A stretch of DNA of 18,210 bases. Source: JAGLQA01 sp023135565. Its GTDB lineage: Bacteria; Acidobacteriota; Aminicenantia; UBA2199. This document shows, one piece after another, positions 7,367 to 14,299 of this stretch (positions are counted from its first letter, which is position 1; each line of letters begins with the position of its first letter). The stretch spans positions 1 to 18,210 of the forward strand of contig DAOWCY010000146.1 in the NCBI GenBank assembly GCA_030639305.1, in the 5' to 3' direction. A model generated the notes under the pieces. It was not told where the DNA came from, did not search any database, and saw nothing but the letters and a program-made list of their open reading frames with translations. Both the position numbers and the translations under genes were made by a program.

Positions 7367-8797
7367 TTATAAACCTCTTATATCTATACAAACCAGCCGC
7401 CGCGAATCACGAGCCAATAACCTGCCTCCGGCTATAGCCATGGGAGCCCAGGCATCCACGCCTTCCAGCACTTTCGTTTGCGCCAACTGGATATATTTTT
7501 TAGTACCGGCTTTAATTATGGTTAACACACCGTCGTCACTCAAAATAAAAAATTTACCGTCCGCGATAAGATAAGGGCCTAATCCGAAACGGTTCGTCTT
7601 GCCGCTGGTCCATACGAACCGGCTGCAGTCGTCAGGAGAAACACAGACAAATTGATTACGCATGGGGCCCGCGTCTTTAGGCAAAATCGAGAAAAGATGC
7701 CCTTTATAAAAAATCGGCGTCTGCTGCTCCGAAGCCAGCCCTTCATTGGATTTTAATTTTTGCAAAGATTCTACCGCAAAAAGATCGCCTTCCGGTTTGA
7801 TCTTTAACATCATGCTGCCTGCGCCGTACCCGGCGGTGACAAAAATCCTGCCGTCGCCTAAATAAACCGGGGACGGGGCAATCACATTGTGATTCCATAA
7901 AGTCGAAGCAAACAATACCTGCCCGGCGGTTTCTTCTTCCGCGGACACGCCTACGATTCCCTCGATGGCGCAGTACACATAGACTTTCTTGCCGTGAATA
8001 GTAAAAGGCATTACCGAGGAATGCGACATCTTCCAGTTGTCCGGGTTGGGAGTTTCCCAGGTTACCTGGCCGCTGTCGCAGTCCACGCCCATGATTAAGG
8101 TACTTCCGCCAACCGCGATAACAGCCTGGGAACCAGCTATCAGCGGGCATTGCCCGGTATACCACAGCGGCACCTCGACGCTGTATTCTTTTACCAGATC
8201 GATGCCCCATTTGAAATCACCGGAAGCGGCATCCACGCACATGACGTGACATTTTGGGCCCATGGTGATTACGTTTTCCCCTGCTGCCGCCGGGACAGTC
8301 CGGGACATGCCGTGGTTTCTTTTAATATATAGTTTGTAGCCGCGCTGCCATATTTCCCTGCCGTCGTCTAAAGAAAAACAGCGTAAAATATCCGCCCGTT
8401 CTTCTTCATCATAGTCCAGGATATAAACCCGGCCTTGAGAAATAACCGGACCGGCATGTCCTTCGCCTAAGTCTATGGACCAAAGAATTTTCGGGCCGGT
8501 TTCTCCCCAACTATCCAAAAGCTTAATTTTTTCTTTGCTGATATTGTCGAAATCAGCCCCCCTGAATCGCGGCCAATTATCCCGGCTGTTGGCTGGAACC
8601 CCATCGAAGCGGGCGAAATAAGCGCCTATATCCACTACTTCGCTTTGGCTTGAAAAATTCTCCGGCCTGCCGTCCATACCGGGAATATTGGCTGTAAAAT
8701 TCCCCGTCGGGTTATGCAGCAGCCACAAAGTCAGGGAGATCAATCCCAAGAATGTGGCGCCGGTAATTGTGATAAGATTCAAGGTTTTTTCGTTCAT
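7367..8797 (-). CDS. Membrane-anchored PQQ-like beta-propeller protein
   Basis: This 476-residue protein has an N-terminal signal anchor (about 9-27) and then a quinoprotein-like propeller introduced by DNWPRFRGADFDNIS (73-87). That lead-in is close to those of the other two propellers in the cluster. Blade motifs include LRCFSLDDGREIW, VMCVDAASGDFKW and GVDCDSGQVTW. Such proteins sit in the periplasm. Some are PQQ enzymes, but many, as probably here, lack recognisable PQQ and calcium ligands and act as scaffolds. The start ATG at 8797 has no strong Shine-Dalgarno. The NHL gene follows after six bases, so the two are co-transcribed. Confidence 0.85.
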   Translation of the reverse strand: MNEKTLNLITITGATFLGLISLTLWLLHNPTGNFTANIPGMDGRPENFSSQSEVVDIGAYFARFDGVPANSRDNWPRFRGADFDNISKEKIKLLDSWGETGPKILWSIDLGEGHAGPVISQGRVYILDYDEEERADILRCFSLDDGREIWQRGYKLYIKRNHGMSRTVPAAAGENVITMGPKCHVMCVDAASGDFKWGIDLVKEYSVEVPLWYTGQCPLIAGSQAVIAVGGSTLIMGVDCDSGQVTWETPNPDNWKMSHSSVMPFTIHGKKVYVYCAIEGIVGVSAEEETAGQVLFASTLWNHNVIAPSPVYLGDGRIFVTAGYGAGSMMLKIKPEGDLFAVESLQKLKSNEGLASEQQTPIFYKGHLFSILPKDAGPMRNQFVCVSPDDCSRFVWTSGKTNRFGLGPYLIADGKFFILSDDGVLTIIKAGTKKYIQLAQTKVLEGVDAWAPMAIAGGRLLARDSRRLVCIDIRGL

Positions 8798-8841
8798 TTA
8801 ACCGGTAATAATACTGTTTGTTGTGTACTTTTTGAACGTTC

Positions 8842-8871
8842 ATTGTACCATAACCGCACGACTATAAGCAA
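8842..8871 (-). promoter_or_regulatory. Possible internal promoter of the redox cluster
   Basis: On the minus strand, TTGCTT (8871-8866) is 18 bp from TACAAT (8847-8842), which is preceded by TGG (extended -10). The -35 box touches the end of the palindromic repeat 8871-8928, so repeat insertion may have shaped this promoter. The leader would be about 38 bases. Confidence 0.4.
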
Positions 8872-8928
8872 TAAAAGTTTTGATCAAACTTTTTCAAAAG
8901 TTTGGCCCCCGGCAGGGCCGCCGGAGGC
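8871..8928 (-). repeat. Intergenic palindromic repeat in the redox cluster
   Basis: On the minus strand it reads GCCTCCGGCGGCCCTGCCGG and continues through the CAAACTTTT/AAAAGTTTG stem to CAAAACTTTTAT. It is almost identical to 3899-3958 and to the cores of the MITE-like elements. It lies in the 167-base gap between two propeller genes. Confidence 0.82.
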
Positions 8929-8964
8929 TAAATGATTTTATGGGCAATAGTTTAACAATCCGGT

Positions 8965-10185
8965 TTACCGGGAAATATCGTAGATCATCATGACATCTCC
9001 GTGGCGCACATACAAACGCCCTTTCTCGATGACCGGATGCGCCCAATGAGGGCCGGAACCTTTCTCGATCTTAAAAGAACTAACTACCTCTAATTTTTTG
9101 GGATTGGGTTTGACTAAGGCCACATCGCCTTTTTCGCTGTAGCAGTACAACATGCCGTCCGAGAAAATAATATTGCCTTTTCTGCCGATCTCTTTAGCGG
9201 TAAATTGCACCGCGCCGGTTTTCCAGTCTAAACAATGCCAGCCTTTATTGGTGTGCCCGGAACCATAAATATAACCGCCGCTGAGAATCGCAGCGCCCAT
9301 CTGGCTGTCCAGCGTTTTCTCCGTCCAGACTAATTTCGCATTTTTGCCGTCGGGGGAGAGCTTGAAGAGTTGGCTGCCGGTGGTGCCGTAACCGCTTACG
9401 GTGAAGACAAAACCTTTATGGTATAGAGGTGTGTTGGGGTTGATATCATACTTAGTCTTATGAGGTTGGCTCCATAAATACTCGCCTTTATCCGCGTCTA
9501 CGGCCACAACCGATTTGCCGGTCATAGTCAAAAGCAGCCGCTTTTTGCCATGTTTGATAAGGCAGGGCGAACTATAGGCCGAAGCCTCTCCGTTTCCTTT
9601 GATTTTCCAAATTATTTTCCCGGTATGCCTGTCCAAAGCCATCATCATTACATCCGCCGCGCCGGGAGTGCAAAAAACCCGGTCGCCATCTACCAGGGGC
9701 GATTCGGTCATGCCCCATCTCAACTGCTTGGCCTTAAAATCCTTTATCAAATCTAAAGACCATATCTTTTTACCGGCGTTGTCAAAACACCAAACCTGGC
9801 CGTGCCCACTCATCAGGTAGATCTTCTTGCCTACGATAGTGGGAGTGGTGCGTGACCCGGGATGCCCGTCGGACCATTCCGGGCCATAGAGGGATTTCCA
9901 CAGCGGTTTGCCTTTTAAATCGAAAGCGAAAAGATAACCATTGCCTTCTATCATACCGGTAATATAAATGCGGTCGTTAGTGACCGAGGCGGAAGAATAA
10001 CCTTCACCCAACCCGAAGATTTCCTTTACTAATTTCGGGCCTGCGGCAGGCCATTTTTTTAGGAGCTTTTCACCGGGATAAACGCCGTCCCGGTCTGGCC
10101 CGCGCCACTGCGAATCCACCTGTGCGCAGAGAAGCATCACATTAAACACACAAATTAACAATACCACAAACAAAACTTTTTTCAT
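8965..10185 (-). CDS. Secreted PQQ-like beta-propeller protein
   Basis: This 406-residue protein has a Sec signal peptide (1 to about 22: KK followed by VLFVVLLICVFNVMLLCAQ). The mature domain opens with SQWRGPDRDGVYPGEKL, the standard lead-in of this exported family, and continues with regular blades (YLFAFDLKGKPLW, VWCFDNAGKKIW, MALDRHTGKIIW, VAVDADKGEYLW, WHCLDWKTG). It should be a soluble periplasmic propeller. PQQ binding cannot be shown from the motifs. GAGGTG lies five bases before the ATG at 10185. A TATAAT (10203-10198, minus strand) just upstream is a candidate -10, with no convincing -35. It is probably the first gene of the redox cluster. Confidence 0.86.
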   Translation of the reverse strand: MKKVLFVVLLICVFNVMLLCAQVDSQWRGPDRDGVYPGEKLLKKWPAAGPKLVKEIFGLGEGYSSASVTNDRIYITGMIEGNGYLFAFDLKGKPLWKSLYGPEWSDGHPGSRTTPTIVGKKIYLMSGHGQVWCFDNAGKKIWSLDLIKDFKAKQLRWGMTESPLVDGDRVFCTPGAADVMMMALDRHTGKIIWKIKGNGEASAYSSPCLIKHGKKRLLLTMTGKSVVAVDADKGEYLWSQPHKTKYDINPNTPLYHKGFVFTVSGYGTTGSQLFKLSPDGKNAKLVWTEKTLDSQMGAAILSGGYIYGSGHTNKGWHCLDWKTGAVQFTAKEIGRKGNIIFSDGMLYCYSEKGDVALVKPNPKKLEVVSSFKIEKGSGPHWAHPVIEKGRLYVRHGDVMMIYDISR

Positions 10186-10315
10186 GTTTCACCTCAAATT
10201 ATATTAGTCTATCGGAATTCCATAAGACCCTGACAATAAAGGGTTTTTAGACAGCCGGTTTTTCAACGGTTCCGAGTGTTAAAATATAACAAAAGGAGTG
10301 ACTATTGTCAAGTAA

Positions 10316-10467
10316 GTATTCAGTTCCGAAAAAACCTAAAACAGACTTGCCTCCGGCGGCCCTGCCGGGGGCCAAACTTTTGAAAAAGTTTGAACAAAAC
10401 TTTTGTTTAAAAAAGCGAAAAGCCCCCTACAAAAGCTTTGAATTTTTCTTTCCCCAAAACTGAACAC
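10316..10467 (+). repeat. MITE-like element, copy 2
   Basis: The left end is GTATTCAGTT (10316-10325) and the right end AACTGAACAC (10458-10467), an imperfect inverted pair. Between them is the palindromic unit 10349-10411 followed by AAAAAAGCGAAAAGCCCCC and CTACAAAAGCTTTGAA, also found in copy 3. It occupies most of the 351-base gap upstream of the phosphoesterase gene. Bases 10186-10315 otherwise hold only the candidate -10 of the propeller gene. Confidence 0.78.
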
Positions 10468-10511
10468 TTACAAAAACAACACCTCAAAAGTAGCATTCAC
10501 CTCCCTGTACG

Positions 10512-10520
10512 TGCTATAAT
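10512..10520 (+). promoter_or_regulatory. Extended -10 promoter of the SbcD-like gene
   Basis: TGCTATAAT (10512-10520) is a full extended -10, which can work without a good -35; none is seen at the right distance. Transcription would start near 10527, right at the GGAGGT ribosome site (10527-10532), giving a leader of about ten bases. Confidence 0.55.
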
Positions 10521-10536
10521 TGTCGCGGAGGTAAAC

Positions 10537-11586
10537 ATGGCATCCGGGGTCATCAGGATTCTCTTTTTGGCGGATACCCATTTGGGATTCGACCTGCCTT
10601 TCAAGCCGCGCATCGAACAGAGAAGAAGGGGACCCGATTTTTTCGCCAATTTTGAAAAAGCGCTGGAACCGGCCTTAAAGGGCGAAGTGGACGCCGTGGT
10701 GCACGGCGGCGACCTGCTCTACCGCAGCAAAGTACCCGCTGCACTGGTCAATATGGCATTTGAGCCGCTTAAAAAAGTGGCGGATCGCGGCGTTCCCATC
10801 TACTTAGTGCCCGGCAACCATGAGCGTTCGGCTATCCCTTTCCGCCTGCTGGCGGAACATCCCAACATTCATATTTTCCACCGGGCGTTTACTTTTATCC
10901 TGACGCTTCACGGTTTCACCCTGGCTATGAGCGGGTTTCCTTATGTTCGCGAAAATGTGAGAGAAAAATTCCCCGGCCTGTTGGCGCAAACCGGTTACCG
11001 AAAAATAAAAGCAGACTGCAACCTGCTCTGTATGCATCACTGTGTGGAAGGAGCCGCGGTGGGAGAGCATAATTTCGTATTCCGGGGCCAAGATTTCGTA
11101 GTCGGGTTAGCGGAAATCCCGGCTGCTTTTGCCGCGGTATTATCCGGTCATATTCACCGTTTCCAGGTGGTGACAAAAGATTTGCCGGGCAGGACTATCC
11201 TTGTGCCGGTATTTTATCCCGGCGCCATCGAGAGAACTTCTTTTGCCGAAAAAAACGAAAAGAAAGGTTATCTTACTTTGGAAATAGCGACTTCCGGCCC
11301 GGATAAGGGTTCTCTCCGGGGTTGGCAGTTCCACCAGCTCCCGGCCAGACCGATGCGGGAAATTATTTTGCCTGCCGCCGGGAAAACCGGGGCAGAATTA
11401 GAATCCGGCATAAAAAATATCCTGGAAAAATTGCCTGCCGACAGTATCGTCAAGCTCAAGATTATAGATAAAGTAGAGGAAGAGGCGCTGCCTGTGCTGC
11501 GGGCGGCTTCGCTTCGTTCTATTGCCCCGCCTACCATGAATGTCTCGGTAGCAGTCCCGTCTTTATACAATAAAAACAGGAATTGA
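10537..11586 (+). CDS. SbcD/Mre11-like metallophosphoesterase (DNA repair nuclease family)
   Basis: This 349-residue protein has all the calcineurin-type metal motifs: D13-T-H15 (LADTHLG), GGD59 (VVHGGDLLY), GN94-H95-E96, MH167-H168 and G-H205-I-H207-R. It resembles the single-strand/double-strand DNA exonuclease SbcD, Mre11 and YhaO. The C-terminal part (about 235-345) would be the capping and partner-binding region. No SbcC/Rad50 ATPase gene is next to it in this window, so it may act alone or with a partner elsewhere. The ATG at 10537 is chosen for its GGAGGT. An in-frame ATG at 10438 lies inside the MITE-like element and upstream of the promoter. A later DinB-type polymerase gene supports a DNA-repair neighbourhood. 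Confidence 0.87.
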   Translation: MASGVIRILFLADTHLGFDLPFKPRIEQRRRGPDFFANFEKALEPALKGEVDAVVHGGDLLYRSKVPAALVNMAFEPLKKVADRGVPIYLVPGNHERSAIPFRLLAEHPNIHIFHRAFTFILTLHGFTLAMSGFPYVRENVREKFPGLLAQTGYRKIKADCNLLCMHHCVEGAAVGEHNFVFRGQDFVVGLAEIPAAFAAVLSGHIHRFQVVTKDLPGRTILVPVFYPGAIERTSFAEKNEKKGYLTLEIATSGPDKGSLRGWQFHQLPARPMREIILPAAGKTGAELESGIKNILEKLPADSIVKLKIIDKVEEEALPVLRAASLRSIAPPTMNVSVAVPSLYNKNRN

Positions 11587-11616
11587 ATAAAAAAGTTTTT
11601 TTATCTAACGCCGGAG

Positions 11617-11645
11617 TTGATAAATCACGCAAAATATATTACAAT
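11617..11645 (+). promoter_or_regulatory. Promoter of the orphan RHH antitoxin
   Basis: TTGATA (11617-11622), a 17-bp spacer and TACAAT (11640-11645) precede an AGGAG at 11652-11656. The transcript should start close to the ribosome site. Confidence 0.65.
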
Positions 11646-11662
11646 GTATACAGGAGCTTACA

Positions 11663-11893
11663 ATGAAAGAAGTGATGACTATCAGGCTCGATAGTGAAAC
11701 AAAAAATAAACTTGAAGAATTGGCTAAAGCAACAGCGCGGTCAAAGTCTTATCTTGCCACTGAAGCGATTCGTGATTATATCCAAATAAACGAATGGCAA
11801 ATCCGGGCGATCCGGGAAGGCATCCGCCAGGCCGATGCCGGTGAATTGATACCTCATGAAGAAATAGTTGAAAAATGGGAGAAATTTCAATAA
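11663..11893 (+). CDS. Orphan ribbon-helix-helix antitoxin-like protein
   Basis: This 76-residue protein has an N-terminal strand VMTIRLD (4-10) and the two RHH helices (about 12-41), with NEWQIRAIREGIRQADAGE (about 44-62) as the toxin-binding tail. It is clearly related to the antitoxin at 560-808. AGGAG lies six bases before the ATG. No ParE- or RelE-like reading frame follows: the next 15 bases lead into a convergent ORF on the other strand. It is either a toxin-less remnant, an antitoxin acting on a toxin elsewhere, or a plain regulator. Confidence 0.85.
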   Translation: MKEVMTIRLDSETKNKLEELAKATARSKSYLATEAIRDYIQINEWQIRAIREGIRQADAGELIPHEEIVEKWEKFQ

Positions 11894-11908
11894 AAGGGGT
11901 AATTTTTT

Positions 11909-12082
11909 CTAAAAAAGACTCCGCTGGAAAACCTTGTTTTCTACGGGAGAGATATTCTCAAGATACTGTTCCCAGGTCTCCCGGGTAATCTCAGTATCAA
12001 ATCCGGGAAGAGAACGGGCAGCACTTTTTTTTATTTCGTCAAAAGAGATACTTGCCGCGATTTTGTTCAAGTCGATCCTCAT
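11909..12082 (-). CDS. Small 57-residue ORF overlapping the nuclease gene
   Basis: An open frame starts at ATG 12082, within the last 44 bases of the nuclease gene, and ends at TAG 11909. The product begins MRIDLNKIAASISFDEIKKS and ends ENKVFQRSLF. Its composition is protein-like and amphipathic, with no family I recognise. A stop lies two codons before the ATG. It could be a small partner of the nuclease made by coupled translation, or the tail of a frameshifted larger protein. The nuclease appears to be near full length, which favours a separate gene. Confidence 0.5.
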   Translation of the reverse strand: MRIDLNKIAASISFDEIKKSAARSLPGFDTEITRETWEQYLENISPVENKVFQRSLF

Positions 12083-12740
12083 CCACTATTTTTACAATCC
12101 CCTCTACGTCGCCAGCCAAGTCCACTTTCCGCTGGTATTGCAATCGCCACTGCAAAGCATTTGGTATGATTAAATATCCCAATCCGGGAGGATTTTTTAA
12201 AATTTCTTCCGCGATCTTATTTAGCACGGTTTCATCACCCGGGACGTTCCTATCCATCAAGTATGCGATTATATCATCGGAGTTGGCATCATTCTCGATC
12301 ATCCGGAGAATCGCTTTTGTCGTTTGATAATCAGCCGTCCTTTCTTTATAAATAAATGAACAACTTTTAAAATCCAGTTTTGCCGACTGTGTCGCAGCAT
12401 TATCGGTCTTCTCATAAACAAAAAGCAGTAAATTATATCCCAGGCCATAGATTTTTTGTCTTGCGTTTTTAAAAGGGCAAGAAGATTGAGGCTGTACTAT
12501 TGAAGTTACCTTTAAATCGGTATTTATTTCTTCTCCGGGAAAATCGATTCCCCTGGCTGATGAGCCGATAGTATATTCGTATTTTTTCCCCAATAATTCT
12601 TGAAATTTGTGCTCGATGTAGGTGCCGACAGCTTTACCATCGGTTACGCCAAATAAATCCTTGTTCTGAAATTTCGATTCTTTAAGGCAAAAGAATCTTG
12701 CTTCTTTAATCAATTTCTCAACAGTCAGTTTTTCTTTCAT
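12039..12740 (-). CDS. PD-(D/E)XK restriction-endonuclease-like protein
   Basis: This 233-residue protein has a recognisable PD-(D/E)XK core: E43 (YIEHKF), GSSARGID66FPG and, after a short loop, TD75-L-K77VTS. A conserved block QPQSSCPFKNARQKIYGLGY (83-102) and FVYEKTD follow. The C-terminal block NPPGLGYLIIPNALQW (183-198) also looks conserved. I recall this layout from proteins annotated as restriction endonucleases. Target site and cognate methyltransferase are unknown, and none is adjacent. The ATG at 12740 is favoured over the ATG at 12803 because a promoter sits just before it (12747-12775) with leaderless spacing. The gene is divergent from dinB and overlaps a small ORF. Confidence 0.75.
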   Translation of the reverse strand: MKEKLTVEKLIKEARFFCLKESKFQNKDLFGVTDGKAVGTYIEHKFQELLGKKYEYTIGSSARGIDFPGEEINTDLKVTSIVQPQSSCPFKNARQKIYGLGYNLLLFVYEKTDNAATQSAKLDFKSCSFIYKERTADYQTTKAILRMIENDANSDDIIAYLMDRNVPGDETVLNKIAEEILKNPPGLGYLIIPNALQWRLQYQRKVDLAGDVEGIVKIVDEDRLEQNRGKYLF

Positions 12741-12746
12741 AGACCT

Positions 12747-12775
12747 ATAATAAAACATCGCCCGGTAAATTTCAA
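12747..12775 (-). promoter_or_regulatory. Promoter of the nuclease gene, predicted leaderless
   Basis: On the minus strand, TTGAAA (12775-12770), a 17-bp spacer and TATTAT (12752-12747) are followed by six bases and the ATG at 12740. No ribosome site is present. This spacing decides the start codon, because a start at 12803 would lie upstream of the promoter. Confidence 0.62.
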
Positions 12776-12809
12776 TAGGATAATCTAAAATTTCCAAAAT
12801 CATCGACAG

Positions 12810-12838
12810 TTGACAAAAGAAAACAATAATACTATATT
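12810..12838 (+). promoter_or_regulatory. Promoter of the dinB-like gene
   Basis: A consensus TTGACA (12810-12815) with a 17-bp spacer to TATATT (12833-12838). It is divergent from the nuclease promoter, with about 35 bp between the two -35 boxes. I could not find a clear LexA-type box, so SOS control is not shown. Confidence 0.7.
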
Positions 12839-12869
12839 ATTGTATTGCTGCCGAACAAAGAGCGAACGA

Positions 12870-13973
12870 ATGCCTGAACAGAACCAAAACAAAAAAATTC
12901 GTAAGATCATTCATGTGGATATGGACGCTTTCTACGCCTCCGTAGAACAAAGAGACGCGCCCCATCTCAAAGGAAAACCGGTTATCGTAGGCGGCCCGCC
13001 CAACAGCCGCGGCGTGGTGGCGGCCTGCTCCTACGAAGCTCGCAAATACGGCATCCATTCCGCCATGCCTTCCAGCAGGGCCTACCGGTTGTGCCCCCAG
13101 GCGGTTTTCTTGAAAGCCCGCTTCGATGTGTACCGGGATGTTTCGCGGCAAATTCGGCAGATTTTCCACCAATATACGGACCTAATCGAGCCGCTCTCTT
13201 TAGACGAGGCCTACTTAGATGTTACCGAAAATAAAAAAGGGATACGATACGCCGCGGATATTGCCCGCGAAATTCTAAAACAAATCCACCGGGAAACGAA
13301 CCTTACTGCTTCCGCCGGGGTCTCTTTTAACAAATTCCTGGCAAAAGTAGCTTCCGATTATAATAAACCCAACGGTATGACTGTGATAACCCCCAAAATG
13401 GCGGCTCAATTTATAGACAGGCTGCCTATCCGCAAGTTCCACGGCGTGGGCAAAGTCACGGAACAAAAGATGCTGGGCTTAGGTATTAAAACCGGGGCCG
13501 ACCTGAAAAAATTCTCAAAAGAAGAACTGCTGAATCTTTTCGGCAAGGTGGGGAACTACTATTACAACATTGCCCACGCCCTGGACGACCGACCGGTGAA
13601 CCCGACCCGGGAGAGAAAATCCATGGGCCAGGAACGGACGTTCAGCAGGGATATCGACGACCGGGAAGAGATGCTCGAATTTTTAGAGCAGATGGCCGGG
13701 AATATCGAAGGCTATCTAAAAAAACACGATCTTTTAGGCCGTACTGTTACTTTAAAAGTAAAATACTATGATTTCAAGAGCATTACCCGCAGTTTTACCC
13801 CCGGCGAGCCGCTGCGTCAGGCAGCGGAAATAATGAAATACGTGGAAAGGCTTTTACAAAGAACCGCAGCCGGGGAAAAAAAGGTCAGGCTTTTGGGTAT
13901 TTCCATTTCCAATTTCACAACGGAAGAACATAACCGGCATTTAGCGTCAATCCCAGGAAGAAGAGAAAAGTAA
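12870..13973 (+). CDS. dinB: Y-family DNA polymerase IV (DinB-like)
   Basis: This 367-residue protein has the Y-family signature HVDMDAFYASVEQ (15-27) with catalytic D17, and SLDEAYLDVT (110-119) with D112 and E113. The pattern KPVIVGG...RGVVAACSYEARKYGIHSAM is typical of DinB. A helix-hairpin-helix thumb region (about 190-235, FHGVGKVTEQKMLGLGI) and a little-finger domain follow. It performs error-prone translesion synthesis. The C-terminus ends in PGRREK with no evident QLxLF-type clamp-binding motif. I chose the ATG at 12870 because the longer frame begins at the TTG inside the -35 box. The TAA is directly followed by a MITE-like element. Confidence 0.93.
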   Translation: MPEQNQNKKIRKIIHVDMDAFYASVEQRDAPHLKGKPVIVGGPPNSRGVVAACSYEARKYGIHSAMPSSRAYRLCPQAVFLKARFDVYRDVSRQIRQIFHQYTDLIEPLSLDEAYLDVTENKKGIRYAADIAREILKQIHRETNLTASAGVSFNKFLAKVASDYNKPNGMTVITPKMAAQFIDRLPIRKFHGVGKVTEQKMLGLGIKTGADLKKFSKEELLNLFGKVGNYYYNIAHALDDRPVNPTRERKSMGQERTFSRDIDDREEMLEFLEQMAGNIEGYLKKHDLLGRTVTLKVKYYDFKSITRSFTPGEPLRQAAEIMKYVERLLQRTAAGEKKVRLLGISISNFTTEEHNRHLASIPGRREK

Positions 13974-14162
13974 CTATTCAGTTCCGGAAAAATCTAAAAC
14001 AGTCTTGCCTCCGGCGGCCCTGCCGGGTGACGCCCCCATTAAATTGAAGTTGGGGGCCGCGGCATACCGCACCTTTGAAAAAGTTTGAACAAAACTTTTG
14101 TTTAAAGAAGCGAAAAGCCCCCCTACAAAAGCTTTGATTTTTCTTTTTCCAAAACTGAATAG
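13974..14162 (+). repeat. MITE-like element, copy 3 (complete)
   Basis: This 189-bp element has terminal inverted repeats CTATTCAGTTCCGGAAAAA (13974-13992) and, inverted at the right end, CTATTCAGTTTTGGAAAAA (14162-14144), 17 of 19 matching. It contains the palindromic unit beginning at 14007. That unit is interrupted by about 45 bases with a CGCCCCCA/TGGGGGCCG stem. AAGCTTTGATTTTTCTTTTTCC near the right end is shared with copy 2 (10316-10467). It starts immediately after the dinB stop codon. No coding capacity is seen. Confidence 0.82.
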
Positions 14163-14177
14163 GTACAGAGAAAATCA

Positions 14178-14206
14178 TTGACAAAAGCTTTTTTTTGATT
14201 TAAAAT
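14178..14206 (+). promoter_or_regulatory. Strong promoter facing a triple palindrome
   Basis: TTGACA (14178-14183), a 17-bp spacer and TAAAAT (14201-14206) give a near-consensus promoter. The first base of the palindrome array is the next base. The only plus-strand product downstream is a seven-codon frame, MLEALFE (14275-14298), which may be the stump of a lost regulator gene. Beyond it the HEPN gene is convergent. Confidence 0.7.
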
Positions 14207-14263
14207 ACCAATGGTATTGGTCGTACAACCAACGGCATTGGTTGTATAACCAATATTATTGGT
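14207..14263 (+). promoter_or_regulatory. Operator-like array: three 15-bp palindromes every 21 bp
   Basis: ACCAATGGTATTGGT (14207-14221), ACCAACGGCATTGGT (14228-14242) and ACCAATATTATTGGT (14249-14263) are near-perfect palindromes. They start exactly 21 bp apart, two helical turns. The middle one extends to TACAACCAA/TTGGTTGTA (14224-14246). The arms are conserved while the centres vary, as expected for binding sites of a dimeric repressor bound cooperatively on one DNA face. Lying right after the -10 box, occupancy would block transcription. The regulator is not identifiable here. Confidence 0.75.
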
Positions 14264-14299
14264 GATAAACAAAAATGTTAGAAGCTTTATTTGAGTAAG

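Noticed and set aside
10438..10536. Earlier ATG of the SbcD-like gene
   Set aside because: It lies in the MITE-like element and before the extended -10; GGAGGT precedes the ATG at 10537.
12741..12803. Earlier ATG of the nuclease gene
   Set aside because: It is upstream of the predicted -10 and -35 boxes and has no ribosome site.
12810..12869. Earlier TTG start of the dinB-like gene
   Set aside because: That TTG is the -35 hexamer TTGACA itself; DinB proteins begin close to the HVDMDAFYA motif, as with the ATG at 12870.
14207..14263. CRISPR or replication-origin iterons
   Set aside because: Only three units with 6-bp gaps and palindromic form; no spacers, no Rep or Cas gene, and they abut a promoter, so operators fit better.
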